Below are positions 27,772 through 36,028 of a stretch of 64,000 nt of DNA, in pieces (within the stretch, counting starts at the first letter, position 1; each line of letters begins with the position of its first letter). The position numbers were made by a program, and so were the translations under genes. This DNA comes from Chlorobiota bacterium (GTDB lineage Bacteria > Bacteroidota > Ignavibacteria > OLB7): positions 2,606,501 to 2,670,500 of the forward strand of contig JADJXR010000001.1 in the NCBI GenBank assembly GCA_016710285.1, given 5' to 3'. The notes beneath the pieces are model-generated. The model saw only the letters and a program-made list of their open reading frames with translations. It was not told where the DNA came from and did no database searches.

Positions 27772-27813
27772 AAAGACGTTATATTGGCCGTCGGTAGCCA
27801 ATATAACGTCTTT
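27772..27813. promoter_or_regulatory. Perfect 17-bp inverted repeat, probable divergent operator/promoter
   Basis: AAAGACGTTATATTGGC (27772-27788) and its exact complement (27797-27813) flank an 8-bp spacer. Each arm contains TATATTGG, a -7-like box, facing outwards (27780-27787 plus, 27805-27798 minus), with TTG 17-18 bp upstream of each (27760-27762 plus; 27826-27824 minus). A dimeric repressor bound here would block both divergent promoters. It lies only 5 bp from one start codon and 16 bp from the other. Confidence 0.65.
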
Positions 27814-27818
27814 GAATT

Positions 27819-28361
27819 ATGAACAACACCTACTCACTGGAAGCCTTGCTTGGTTTCCTTCATCATGCCAGCCAGCGTGGGCTGATGCCAACCGCCACCG
27901 CCACCGCGCTTACCGTTGCCGCACGAAGCGTCCTTGACGTTCTGGAGGCCAAGGAGAAAAATGATTTGCGAACAGCAGATCTGGAACGCGCCATCAAGCG
28001 GTTCAACGCCAAGCGGGGGAACGATTTCAATCCTGCTTCGCTGAAAGAATATGGGCAGCGCACCCGCCGGGCAGTTGAGCATTTCCTCCGCTGGCAAGAA
28101 GACCCTGCGAATTTCTCCGTCAAAACAAGAGTCACCAAAAAGCAGATGAGGGAGCAGGGAGCGGAGCAGAAAGCCAGCGCACTTTTGGATGGTATCCAAG
28201 CAAGAAAAAGGGAAGGAGAGCGAACCGGGGGCTACGCCACCAGCGTTCCGATACGCCCGGGCATAGTGGTTGAGCTTTGCAACATCCCCTACGACCTCAC
28301 CAACGCCGAAGCCGAGCGGCTGGCGCAGTTCGTAAGGATGTTGGTGGTTGAAGGGGAGTAG
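27819..28361 (+). CDS. Hypothetical protein, possibly DNA-binding (integrase N-terminus-like)
   Basis: 180 residues, not recognised. It is soluble, basic and largely helical. The N-terminal half (LTVAARSVLDVLEAKEKNDL ... RAIKRFNAKRGNDFNPASL, then YGQRTRRAVEHFLRW) has the look of a SAM-like core-binding fold as in tyrosine recombinases, but no catalytic domain follows. The C-terminus carries SVPIRPGIVVELCNIPYDLT and a helix rich in Ala/Arg. Divergent from the DUF4143 ATPase and sharing its operator, so it may regulate or cooperate with that ATPase. That is inference from arrangement only. Confidence 0.6.
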   Translation: MNNTYSLEALLGFLHHASQRGLMPTATATALTVAARSVLDVLEAKEKNDLRTADLERAIKRFNAKRGNDFNPASLKEYGQRTRRAVEHFLRWQEDPANFSVKTRVTKKQMREQGAEQKASALLDGIQARKREGERTGGYATSVPIRPGIVVELCNIPYDLTNAEAERLAQFVRMLVVEGE

Positions 28362-28405
28362 CCGTGGGGCAATGAACCCGATTGAGAGAACCCACCCCAA
28401 AAGAA

Positions 28406-28436
28406 AAAGCCGCAGACCTTAACGATCTGCGGCTTT
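28406..28436 (-). terminator. Intrinsic terminator of the tRNA transcript
   Basis: Perfect 11-bp stem AAAGCCGCAGA / TCTGCGGCTTT with a 9-nt loop. On the minus strand it is followed by TTCTTTTGG, directly behind tRNA-Val. Confidence 0.75.
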
Positions 28437-28439
28437 CCG

Positions 28440-28513
28440 TGGGCGATGTAGGACTTGAACCTACGACCTCTTCGATGTGAACGAAGCGCGCTAACCAACT
28501 GTGCCAATCGCCC
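28440..28513 (-). tRNA. tRNA-Val (anticodon CAC)
   Basis: 74-nt cloverleaf on the minus strand: acceptor GGGCGAT pairs with ATCGCCC plus discriminator A, anticodon stem CTTCG/CGAAG with loop TTCACAT (anticodon CAC), T arm GTAGG-TTCAAGT-CCTAC. The D stem has one weak pair. CCA is not encoded; the bases after the discriminator are CGG. Confidence 0.93.
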
Positions 28514-28601
28514 ATTGATTGGGGGAGCGCAAACATACGGCGGGGAATGCCCCGTGCGCAAGCGAAGTTTGTGAAAAAATTGTGTGTGCCGGCCGTGCCG
28601 A

Positions 28602-29123
28602 TTACAGCCGAATTCTTGACTGCTTCACGATCATGTTGATCTGTTCGCGGATTGGGTCGCTGGGGTCAAGCTCGCGGGCTTCGCGAAGGTAGCGGCGTGC
28701 GCCTTCGGTGTTGCGCCCGCGCATATCCAGCTGGGCCATGTACATCAGCGCGGTTGCTTTTTCATCAACCGAGCGGAAGTAGCCGGTATCCAGCGCGGTC
28801 TTAAATCCCTGGCGTGCGGCCTTCCAATTTTGCCCTTGCGTCTCCACTATCCCTTGGAAGAAGTAGTAGTAGGTTTTGGAGTAGGGGTTAAGTTTTTCGG
28901 GGGCGCGGATTGCGTCAAGCCGTTTGCGTGCGTCGTTCCAGTCCTGGCGTTGCAGTGCGTTGGTTACTTGCAGCAGCTGGTTCATCCGCCACCAGAAATA
29001 AAACAGGCCAATTCCAATGGCCAGCACAATTCCCCCCGCAATCCACCACTGGGCCACAAGCATTGCTGCGCCGCCAACTGCCAGAAGGATAATAAGCCCG
29101 AGAATAAGTTTTGGAGAGACCAT
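28602..29123 (-). CDS. Membrane-anchored TPR protein
   Basis: 173 residues. Two N-terminal hydrophobic segments (LILGLIILLAVGGAAMLVAQ and GGIVLAIGIGLFYFWW) anchor it in the inner membrane. The soluble part contains TPR-like helices (NALQRQDWNDARKRLDAI, YFFQGIVETQGQNWKAARQG, MAQLDMRGRNTEGARRYLRE), suggesting protein-protein scaffolding. It lies 24 bp after the isochorismatase-like gene and is likely co-transcribed. Specific role unknown. Confidence 0.8.
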   Translation of the reverse strand: MVSPKLILGLIILLAVGGAAMLVAQWWIAGGIVLAIGIGLFYFWWRMNQLLQVTNALQRQDWNDARKRLDAIRAPEKLNPYSKTYYYFFQGIVETQGQNWKAARQGFKTALDTGYFRSVDEKATALMYMAQLDMRGRNTEGARRYLREARELDPSDPIREQINMIVKQSRIRL

Positions 29124-29147
29124 AGAACGATCAGTTCAAAGGGTTAT

Positions 29148-29696
29148 TCAGAGTGGTTTCACAAGCGCGGAGATCGCCTTGAACTCCTTGGCATCGGCAC
29201 TTTCCAACATATCGAACAGTGCCATCTCAACCGTGGTTGTCTCAACGCTGTGGCGCGTTAGCCGTTGCAGCGCGATTGCATGATTGATTTCCCGACGGGA
29301 GGAAACGGCATCGGCCACAACATCAACATCGTGCCCAAAGTTCCGAAGGTCGCGCGCGGTTTGATAGACGCAAACATGGGTTTCCACGCCGCACACCAGC
29401 ACTTTGGATTTCGCCGCCGCTTCTAACTGGGACATAAACCGCAGGTTCCCTTCTGCCGAAAACGTGAGCTTCTCCACGGGGCGATACCATTCCCCCAACG
29501 CTTCGCGCACTTCCGGCACGGTTGCGCCCAATCCTTGCGGATATTGCTCGGTGACAAGGATCGGCAGCCCCAACGCACGGCAGCCTTTCACCAAGCGTGC
29601 CACCTCGCGAATGATTTCGGCACCCCGGTGGATTACCGGCATCATTCGTTCCTGAACGTCAACAACAACCAGCAGTGTGTGATCCCGATCCAGCAT
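29148..29696 (-). CDS. Isochorismatase-family hydrolase
   Basis: 182 residues from MLDRDHTLLVVVDVQERM. The cysteine-hydrolase triad is visible: Asp in VVVDVQERM, Lys in VEKLTFSA, Cys in CGVETHVCVYQTA. The family hydrolyses amides or vinyl ethers (nicotinamidase, isochorismatase, YcaC-like). Spacing and the ETHVCV motif fit the YcaC/isochorismatase branch; the substrate is unknown. The first gene of a two-gene unit with the TPR protein. A TAGCTTTG -7 box lies at 29750-29743 on the minus strand. Confidence 0.9.
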   Translation of the reverse strand: MLDRDHTLLVVVDVQERMMPVIHRGAEIIREVARLVKGCRALGLPILVTEQYPQGLGATVPEVREALGEWYRPVEKLTFSAEGNLRFMSQLEAAAKSKVLVCGVETHVCVYQTARDLRNFGHDVDVVADAVSSRREINHAIALQRLTRHSVETTTVEMALFDMLESADAKEFKAISALVKPL

Positions 29697-29742
29697 GATT
29701 GCTCCTAATGATGTTTGAACCTTGCCGCTGAACAATGTGGGG

Positions 29743-29750
29743 CAAAGCTA
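29743..29750 (-). promoter_or_regulatory. Putative -7 promoter element (TAGCTTTG)
   Basis: Perfect TAnnTTTG match on the minus strand, 46 bp before the isochorismatase-like start at 29696. No clear -33 element is seen. Confidence 0.5.
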
Positions 29751-29815
29751 CGCAAAACGCCCCCCGCCGAACCGCCAGTTAGCAGGGCGTTACAAAGGGG
29801 GAATTGGACCCTCTC

Positions 29816-30778
29816 CTAACTGGCAAGGCTCCCCAAAAACTCCACTGCGCGGCGTTCGGACCAGTAGGTGCGCCCCAGCCCCATGAACCCAACGTGCCCC
29901 CCCGATTCAGGGACCTCTAGGGAGACGAAGGTGCTGGCCGTTGCCTCGGGGATTGGGAAGCAGGAGCTGCTGAGGAAGGGATCGTTGGCGGCGTTGACAA
30001 GCAGTGTGGGAAGCTGAATCTGCGGGATAAACTGGCGGCTGCTGCAACGGCTCCAGTACTCATCGGCATCGCGGAACCCGTGCAGCGGCGCGGTGTAGCG
30101 GTCGTCGAATTCGGCGAAGGTCCGCATCTGGCGTAGGCCGTGGTCTTCCAGCTTTCCGGGCATTGCCTTCATCTTCTGGAGGACCTTCTGCCGCAGCGAG
30201 TCAATGAAGCGTTTCATGTAGATGCGGTTGGCGGGCTCGGCCAGCCGTGCCGCGCTTCCGGCAAGGTCGCACGGGACCGAGAACGTGGCCGCCCCAACAA
30301 TCTCCGCAAACGCGTTCTTCCCCTGTTCTCCCAGATATTTCAACGTCACATTCCCTCCCAAGCTGAAGCCGACCAAGCCAATCTGGTGGTAGGATTCGGC
30401 GGCCACCACGTGGGCGATAACGGTGTGAAGATCATCGGTTGCCCCGCTGTGGTAGAATCGGAGCTGGCTGTTCAGCTGGCCGCTGCATCCCCGGAAATTC
30501 CACGCCAGCGCGTCCCATCCGGCGGCGTTGAAGGCGCGGACCATTCCCAAAACGTACGGGCGGGATGAGTTCCCCTCCAGCCCGTGCTGAACAATCACCA
30601 ATCGCCGAGCGCCAACTTCGGACCAATCCAAATCAAGGAAGTCATCATCGGGCGTGGCAATGCGCTGGCGGCGGTAGCGCACCCCCGCAACGCGGCGAAG
30701 CAATGTCGGAAGAATGGTCTGCAGGTGCCCCTCCGAAAGGAGGAACGGAGGGCGAAAGGTTGATGGAAGAATCGGCAT
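29816..30778 (-). CDS. Alpha/beta hydrolase, YheT family
   Basis: 320 residues from MPILPSTFRPPFLLSEGHLQ. Typical YheT features: GHLQTILPTLLRR, VIVQHGLEGNSSRPYVLG, WNFRGCSGQLN, nucleophile Ser in GFSLGGN, and the His of ESGGHVGF. Likely a cytoplasmic esterase/hydrolase; the physiological substrate of this family is poorly known. The next gene upstream on the same strand ends 16 bp away, so the two may form an operon. Confidence 0.9.
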   Translation of the reverse strand: MPILPSTFRPPFLLSEGHLQTILPTLLRRVAGVRYRRQRIATPDDDFLDLDWSEVGARRLVIVQHGLEGNSSRPYVLGMVRAFNAAGWDALAWNFRGCSGQLNSQLRFYHSGATDDLHTVIAHVVAAESYHQIGLVGFSLGGNVTLKYLGEQGKNAFAEIVGAATFSVPCDLAGSAARLAEPANRIYMKRFIDSLRQKVLQKMKAMPGKLEDHGLRQMRTFAEFDDRYTAPLHGFRDADEYWSRCSSRQFIPQIQLPTLLVNAANDPFLSSSCFPIPEATASTFVSLEVPESGGHVGFMGLGRTYWSERRAVEFLGSLAS

Positions 30779-30794
30779 GAAGGATGATGCAAAA

Positions 30795-31232
30795 TCAGAA
30801 GGAGACCCACACATACTGGCTTACGCGCAGCACCGATTCTTGGTCATACATGGCGCAATACTCCTTGCGGATGGAGTCAATGGCGTTGCTTTGCGCGGGG
30901 GTGTCGTCGTGGATCAGCAGGACCACTTTGGCCATCTCCACTTTGATCTTCCCATCGGCCATTTGGTACTGGCCGTTGGCATCAATCGTTGTCAAGCCTT
31001 TGGGGAAGCGCGGGGTGATAAGGCTGTCCACAAATTTGCGCCAGTCACGCAACCCCACCACTCCGTTGTCCCGCTTCCTCATGCCAAAGTAGAGTTCGGT
31101 CCGCACCGCTTGCACGCCGTCGAACGGTTTGCCGCCAACCGGCGCAATGGTGGATTCCGATGAACGGCACGCCCCCGCCACGACACAAGCAAGCAGCGCG
31201 AACATGGCGACCGGAGAGAATGTTGGTTTCAT
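30795..31232 (-). CDS. DUF3574-like lipoprotein
   Basis: 145 residues from MKPTFSPVAMFALLACVVAG. The signal ends in a lipobox (VAGAC), so the protein should be lipidated at Cys and held at a membrane. The mature part fits DUF3574: VRTELYFGMRKRDNGVVG, then WRKFVDSLITPRFPKGLTT, ending in CAMYDQESVLRVS. Function unknown. The first gene of a pair with the YheT-like hydrolase. Confidence 0.8.
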   Translation of the reverse strand: MKPTFSPVAMFALLACVVAGACRSSESTIAPVGGKPFDGVQAVRTELYFGMRKRDNGVVGLRDWRKFVDSLITPRFPKGLTTIDANGQYQMADGKIKVEMAKVVLLIHDDTPAQSNAIDSIRKEYCAMYDQESVLRVSQYVWVSF

Positions 31233-31369
31233 TGAAATTGACGTTGCGTTGAAGATGAACTGCTCCAAAATTGCTTTTTTGGAAAAACTACCGAATGATG
31301 ATCGAAAAATTATCTCGTGCAGCTGTGACACTTCCCGTCGCTTGTGAGTTATAACTATATTGCGGCAAG

Positions 31370-31617
31370 TTACTCACCGAGTAGCAGCCGAATGATTCAA
31401 GAAAATGTGAGCCTTGCCTACATGCCGCTCCGCTGGGGAACGGAAGGCTCCAGCCCCCCCAGCATCTGGAAACTTCCAGGTGGGAACGCGAGCGCTATCG
31501 CCTAAACTACGGCAAGCGGTGGAAGGATCGCGAACCGCAGCGTGGCGGTGGTTAGCAAACGGACCTCTTGGATGCGTTGAACAGAGAGAACGTCCGCCGA
31601 AAGGCGGGCGTTTTTTT
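31370..31617 (+). ncRNA. Candidate structured RNA with terminator
   Basis: A ~250-nt stretch with no convincing ORF between the lipoprotein gene and HPr. Long-range pairs enclose two hairpins: TTGC 31414-31417 with GCAA 31555-31558, and CCGCTCCGCTG 31425-31435 with CAGCGTGGCGG 31538-31548 (10 of 11 paired). Inside are CATCTGGA/TCCAGGTG (31463-31482) and a composite stem GCGA, CGCT, GCC with GGC, AGCG, TCGC (31488-31531). It ends in a terminator at 31589-31617. TATATTGC at 31356-31363 could be the -7 box. I cannot assign it to tmRNA, RNase P, SRP or 6S RNA. Confidence 0.4.
31589..31617 (+). terminator. Intrinsic terminator before HPr
   Basis: ACGTCCGCC-gaaa-GGCGGGCGT hairpin with a GNRA-like loop followed by seven T. 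It lies 78 bp upstream of the HPr start and before HPr's own promoter box at 31649, so it probably ends the candidate RNA rather than attenuating HPr. Confidence 0.9.
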
Positions 31618-31627
31618 ATGGAGCGTG

Positions 31628-31656
31628 TTGGAAATGGCCGGTGGCGGCTATCTTGC
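31628..31656 (+). promoter_or_regulatory. Putative HPr promoter
   Basis: TTG at 31628-31630, 18-bp spacer, TATCTTGC at 31649-31656, 38 bp before the HPr start codon. The same -7 octamer occurs before the SDR gene at 12703. Confidence 0.5.
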
Positions 31657-31694
31657 CTGCATCAAAGCTACGTTGGGATCAATCGCAGGTGTTT

Positions 31695-31964
31695 ATGCTG
31701 GCAAAGACCGTCACCGTCCGCAATCGCGCCGGGATTCATACGCGCCCGGCGGCCACCATCGTGAAGAAGGCATCGCAGTACCGGTGCGAGTTCTTCATCG
31801 TGAAAGATGGCTTCCGAATCAACGGCAAAAGCATCATCGGGGTGATGACGCTTGCCGCCGAGCAAGGCTCCGAACTCCAACTTGAGTTCGACGGCCCCGA
31901 CGAAGCCGCCGCCGCTGCCGACCTTGTTGACTACTTCGAGCGGAGGTTCGACGAGGAGTTCTAA
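31695..31964 (+). CDS. HPr family phosphocarrier protein
   Basis: 89 residues from MLAKTVTVRNRAGIHTRP, the usual HPr length. His15 (RAGIHTRPA), the site phosphorylated by enzyme I, is present, and Ser46 (INGKSIIGVM) is kept, the site used by HPr kinase/phosphorylase. HPr is cytoplasmic and relays phosphate in sugar PTS or acts in carbon regulation. No PTS enzyme is in the window, so a regulatory role is possible. Longer upstream starts are in frame but would overlap the promoter box. Confidence 0.93.
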   Translation: MLAKTVTVRNRAGIHTRPAATIVKKASQYRCEFFIVKDGFRINGKSIIGVMTLAAEQGSELQLEFDGPDEAAAAADLVDYFERRFDEEF

Positions 31965-32026
31965 CAAGCCCTTCCTGCCGGTTGTACCGAGATTTTTCAC
32001 GACCCTTCTGCCGTTGCTCCTTCTGC

Positions 32027-32034
32027 TAACTTTG
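32027..32034 (+). promoter_or_regulatory. Putative -7 promoter element (TAACTTTG)
   Basis: Perfect TAnnTTTG match only 5 bp before the TTG start at 32040, so the flippase mRNA would be nearly leaderless, or the true start is downstream. Confidence 0.5.
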
Positions 32035-32039
32035 CGGCG

Positions 32040-33365
32040 TTGCAACTCTCCAAACATATCGGGACCGCTGCGTGGTCTGCCGCCGATAAAGCCTTGTACG
32101 TGCTGATCGGCCTTGCCTTCATTCTGCCGCAGAAGGTGATTGGCGAACACAATTGGGGGGTGGCAACGCTGGCGCAAGCGGGGCTAACCATCATCTACAT
32201 GCTTTCCGACGGGTTTGCGTTGCAGGCGTTGGTGAATTTTGGGATGACCGAATCGCGCCGCCGCCAAGCCCTTACCGTCTCGGCCTTGCTCCATTGTGGG
32301 TTTATCACCCTCTGCACCTCTGCCATTTATTTCGGGCGGGCCTGGTGGGCCGGGTTGCTGAACGAGCCGGACCTGATCCCCACGCTGGAATTGTTCCCCT
32401 ACGTCGCGCTTGGATTCCTTCTGCGGAACTACTTCCTGAAAGTCTCACAACTCCACATTGATACCCGCGCCACCTTCCTGATTGATGCTGCTTGGATTGG
32501 GACCACGGTGCTGCTGGTGCTCCATGGCTGGATGAACGCCTGGATGAACACCGCCCAGGATATGATGCTGATTAGCGCGGTATCCGCCGGGGCTTCCTCG
32601 CTGGTGGGGCTGATGCTGTACGCCCGCCATCTCCGGTTTGCCCGCACGATTGACCGCGAGCTGTTTGGCCAGATGATCCGTTTTGGCCGAACCCAGATGC
32701 TTTCGGCGGGGACGCTGGCCTTGCAGACCCAGGGGGATTATCTTCTGCTGAAGCTCTTCGTAAGCTCCTCGGTGGTGGGCAACTATGATGCCGCAAAGAA
32801 ACTGTTCCGCGGGTTCGAGGCCTTGCGCGATGCGGGGTCGCTGTTTGTTTATCCCGCCGTTGCGCGGCTGAAATCGCAGGGGAGGGAAGGGGAGATGGTC
32901 CTGCTGGTGGAGAAGATGATCGGCTTTATGACGCTGCTTGCCGTGCCGGTGGCGGTGGCGGTGTGGATTGGTCCAACGCCGCAGCTGTTCGATCTGATCT
33001 ACCGTGGGAAGTACCAGCAAGCGGCATTCCTTTTCCAGCTGATGTGCCTTGCCGGGCTGGCAATCCCTTTCAGCATGAACATCAACGTGCTGAACGGCCT
33101 TAGCCAAGCCCGTGCGCTGCTGCGGGTGATCCTGATGTCGGCCGGGATATTCTTCCTGAGCGGGCTGATTCTGGTCCCACTGCTTGGGGTCCATGGAATG
33201 GCGATCACCATTGTGGTAAGCTATGGCGCGTTGGGTTTTTTCAGCACCCGCGCCGTGAAGAAGCACGTTCCCTTCAGCATCCGCGGAGCCTTTGGCCGCT
33301 GGCGCGACGCAGTGGAGTTCATCCGGCGGCAATGGAGGAAAAAGGGTGGGGAACTAAACAAATAG
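32040..33365 (+). CDS. Polysaccharide/oligosaccharide flippase-like membrane protein
   Basis: 441 residues with about 12-14 hydrophobic segments, MATE/Wzx-like. It begins with the typical AAWSAADKALYVLIGLAFILPQ and ends in a basic tail (RRQWRKKGGELNK). Such proteins move lipid-linked glycans across the inner membrane for O-antigen, exopolysaccharide or teichoic-type polymers. The TTG start at 32040 follows a -7 box by only 5 bp; no nearby in-frame ATG keeps the first helix. No glycosyltransferase is adjacent, so the glycan is unknown. Confidence 0.82.
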   Translation: MQLSKHIGTAAWSAADKALYVLIGLAFILPQKVIGEHNWGVATLAQAGLTIIYMLSDGFALQALVNFGMTESRRRQALTVSALLHCGFITLCTSAIYFGRAWWAGLLNEPDLIPTLELFPYVALGFLLRNYFLKVSQLHIDTRATFLIDAAWIGTTVLLVLHGWMNAWMNTAQDMMLISAVSAGASSLVGLMLYARHLRFARTIDRELFGQMIRFGRTQMLSAGTLALQTQGDYLLLKLFVSSSVVGNYDAAKKLFRGFEALRDAGSLFVYPAVARLKSQGREGEMVLLVEKMIGFMTLLAVPVAVAVWIGPTPQLFDLIYRGKYQQAAFLFQLMCLAGLAIPFSMNINVLNGLSQARALLRVILMSAGIFFLSGLILVPLLGVHGMAITIVVSYGALGFFSTRAVKKHVPFSIRGAFGRWRDAVEFIRRQWRKKGGELNK

Positions 33366-33394
33366 CCTTTGGTGAGTAAAGAAAAACGTATATT

Positions 33395-33406
33395 CTTACT
33401 AGTAAG
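33395..33406. repeat. Perfect 12-bp palindrome CTTACTAGTAAG
   Basis: It sits 62 bp before the beta-repeat protein, next to TTTG (33368-33371) and TATATTCT (33389-33396), a weak promoter candidate. It might be an operator; no regulator is known. Confidence 0.35.
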
Positions 33407-33467
33407 GCCTTAATGGAAAAACTTTTTTACACTGAAACCGCCTGCAAAACCACATATCACGGTCATT

Positions 33468-35393
33468 ATGCTGAAACACGTACTGCTCGCTGGATTGTTT
33501 GCCATGCCCATCGCTGGTGTTGCGCAATCGCAAACGTCTGCCCCTGTTGTTGACCCGCAAGGTCGCATGGGGGTGGGGACTCTGCAACCAGACCCCTCTT
33601 CAATCCTTGATCTAAGCTCAACACAACGTGGCGCGTTGCTGCCACGATTAACGGATGCTCAACGCAACGGAATTGCAAATCCCGCAAAAGGGTTAGTCTT
33701 CTTCGCTCTGGACTCGAATGAATTCCAGTTTAACTTCGGAACGCCCGGTGCACCGTTGTGGATGCCGATTCTTGATTCATCAAACGTAGGTGATTTCGGA
33801 TGGGCATTGCTTGGGAACACAGGAACAAATCCGGCGGTGAACTACATTGGAACAACGGATGCTCAAGATATGGTGCTCCGTACTAACGCAACCGAACGGA
33901 TGCGGGTGCTATCGGGGGGGAATGTGGGAATTGGAACCACGACCCCATCCGCAAAGTTTGAAGTTAGCCAGGTCGAGCTTGGTGATGCTGGGCGTTTTGT
34001 GGTTAACAATGCAGCCAGCAGCGCCCAAGCTGTGACGGCCACGACCAATGGAACAGGTAACGCTGTGAACGCAACAAGCGGTTCAGGACGTGCGCTGTAT
34101 GGACAGCGTGGTGCTGGTAGCGGGCTTGCTCTTGGGCAAATTGAAGCGATCCGTGGTGATAACACTAATGGTCCTGGCGTTGCGGGCACATCGAACACTG
34201 CAGCTGGTGTTTATGGAGCCAGTACTGCAAGCCACGGTGTTTGGGGTGTTGGCCTAACAACCGGAAATGCTGGGGTGCTAGGGCGCAATGACGTTGTTGG
34301 TGGTTATGGTGTATGGGGGCAAAGTGCTGGTGGTGGGACTGGCGTACATGGAACCAGCCAGATTGGAGATGCCAGCCAGTTTGAAATCACCAACGCAGCC
34401 AGCACGGGAGATGCCGTCCGCGCAAACCAAGCAGGGTTAGGCCGTGGTGTTTATTCCGTGATTAACAACACATCGAACATTGTTGCGGCAGTGCGTGGCG
34501 AAACCAACGGCGGCGGTTACGGCGTGTTTGGGCAAGCCACCGGAAACGGGAATGCAGGGTTCTTCCAAATCAGCAACCCAGCCAGCACCAGCAGCACCGT
34601 GAACGTGACAACCAACGGGATTGGACATGGGATTACGGTGCAACTCACCAACGCCAGCAACGGCGCGCGCGGGGTTGATGTGCTGCAAGCGGGCGTTGGA
34701 CCCGGCGTGTTTGCAACCAGTGCCGGCGGCAATGCGGTGTGGGGCATCACCAGCAGCATCAGTGCCGCTGGCGTGATTGGCGACAACACCTTCGGCGAAG
34801 CTGTGGTTGGCCGCAACCGTGGCGGAAACGGCGTTGGCGCAGTGGTTGGCCGCAACGATTCCAGCGGATACGGCGTGCGTGGGTTCAACACCAAAAACGG
34901 TATCGGCGTGATAGGCCAAGCGGGCATCAGCGGCGGAACCGGCGTTGGTGGTCGGTTCGAGAACGTCAACGCCGCAAATGGCAGCGACGCTCTTCAAGCC
35001 GCCACAAACGGAACTGGTTGGGCGGGTAACTTTACCAACGTCAACAACAGTAGTGCCTCACGCGGTGTTCGCATTGCAACAACCGCAGGCCAGGGGGGGA
35101 ACGCGTTGACCGTTGCGAACGGTACAGTGGCGTTCTCCTATCAACACCCATACGCTTCTAATACTGTAATTGACGATGCCACGCTTGTTGTCACCACTGC
35201 CGGTAACGTTACTATTCCCACAGGCCCACCGATTGTTGATGGCGCGCATGTCTGGGTGGTAAACAATGCTGGTGCTGTTGTCACCGTAACAAATACGACA
35301 GCTGGTGCTTTCAACATTAACCCAGGGCGTGCCGTAGAACTTTTGTTCGTTAGCACAGTTAGCGGAGCCAACTGGATTCCGGTACAGCCATAA
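33468..35393 (+). CDS. Secreted glycine/asparagine-rich beta-repeat protein
   Basis: 641 residues with a signal peptide (MLKHVLLAGLFAMPIAGVAQ). A conserved Bacteroidota head follows (MGVGTLQPDPSSILDLSS, QRGALLPRLTDAQRNGI), then GNVGIGTTTPSAKFEV and a long series of irregular repeats such as GYGVWGQSAGGGTGVHG, AVWGITSSISAAGVIG and GYGVRGFNTKNGIGVIGQ. These Gly/Ala/Val/Asn-rich repeats resemble those of phage tail fibre-like and surface proteins and predict a beta-helix or trimeric fibre. No type IX sorting domain is visible. Probably a surface or extracellular fibre; followed closely by a small secreted protein gene. Confidence 0.8.
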   Translation: MLKHVLLAGLFAMPIAGVAQSQTSAPVVDPQGRMGVGTLQPDPSSILDLSSTQRGALLPRLTDAQRNGIANPAKGLVFFALDSNEFQFNFGTPGAPLWMPILDSSNVGDFGWALLGNTGTNPAVNYIGTTDAQDMVLRTNATERMRVLSGGNVGIGTTTPSAKFEVSQVELGDAGRFVVNNAASSAQAVTATTNGTGNAVNATSGSGRALYGQRGAGSGLALGQIEAIRGDNTNGPGVAGTSNTAAGVYGASTASHGVWGVGLTTGNAGVLGRNDVVGGYGVWGQSAGGGTGVHGTSQIGDASQFEITNAASTGDAVRANQAGLGRGVYSVINNTSNIVAAVRGETNGGGYGVFGQATGNGNAGFFQISNPASTSSTVNVTTNGIGHGITVQLTNASNGARGVDVLQAGVGPGVFATSAGGNAVWGITSSISAAGVIGDNTFGEAVVGRNRGGNGVGAVVGRNDSSGYGVRGFNTKNGIGVIGQAGISGGTGVGGRFENVNAANGSDALQAATNGTGWAGNFTNVNNSSASRGVRIATTAGQGGNALTVANGTVAFSYQHPYASNTVIDDATLVVTTAGNVTIPTGPPIVDGAHVWVVNNAGAVVTVTNTTAGAFNINPGRAVELLFVSTVSGANWIPVQP

Positions 35394-35420
35394 CCACAGA
35401 GTAGTGTGAGGAAAACAACA

Positions 35421-35780
35421 ATGAAACAATACCTTGTTATAGCTGGGTTGCTATGCGCAGGAACTGCGCTTACACAAGCACAGACTCCAACTGGTCTTGC
35501 GTCTGATACTCCGGTGCCTGCAATGCAAAGTGCGCCCTCGGCCGATGCTGCAAAATCTGGAGCTTTATTGCAGTCAGCTCCGGTTGCTAACCCTTCGGCA
35601 TTGCCGTCGGCCAGTGCAGCCCCTGTATCAGTTCCGTTAGCCGCACCCCCTTCGGTGGACCTGAAGATGGTCACTCCTTCCGCTATGGAAGTAACGTTAA
35701 GCAGCGGTCAGGCTGTGGCTGCACCAGCAGAGGTTCGCACGGAACTGGTTGTGCCGGTCTCAGCGTCCGATCCAAAGTAA
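35421..35780 (+). CDS. Small secreted Ala/Pro/Ser-rich protein
   Basis: 119 residues from MKQYLVIAGLLCAGTALTQAQ (signal peptide); a GTG at 35406 is in frame but less likely. The mature part is low-complexity: Ala, Pro, Ser and Val dominate (SGALLQSAPVANPSALPSAS). No domain recognised. Starts 28 bp after the beta-repeat gene and precedes a strong terminator, so the pair is probably one transcript. Confidence 0.65.
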   Translation: MKQYLVIAGLLCAGTALTQAQTPTGLASDTPVPAMQSAPSADAAKSGALLQSAPVANPSALPSASAAPVSVPLAAPPSVDLKMVTPSAMEVTLSSGQAVAAPAEVRTELVVPVSASDPK

Positions 35781-35813
35781 TTGAGGGAGGCTTTTAGCCG
35801 CAAGCCTAAGAAC

Positions 35814-35864
35814 AACAATGCCGGGCAAGCAGCGTTTCCGTTGCTTGCCCGGCATTGTTTTGGC
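35814..35864 (+). terminator. Strong intrinsic terminator
   Basis: Perfect 18-bp stem AACAATGCCGGGCAAGCA (35814-35831) with its complement (35842-35859), 10-nt loop, then TTTTGG. It ends the 33468-35780 transcription unit. Confidence 0.9.
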
Positions 35865-36028
35865 ATCTTCAATTAGTTGCAGATAGTTCTTCGCACCTTA
35901 TCTCACAACCATTGCTTGTAATTTGCTGATAGTTCATAAGGAAACTTGGGAACCTGCTCCAAGCTAATACAGGGAACGCCTTGGATTGACCACAACTCCA
36001 TCTGATTCCCGACAACCTACTGCCAACC

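Noticed and set aside
31420..31500. Cobalamin riboswitch resemblance (GGGGAACGGAAGG... GCCCCCCC)
   Set aside because: Only superficial likeness; the B12 box (AGYCAGGAGACCTGCC type) is absent and the downstream gene is HPr.
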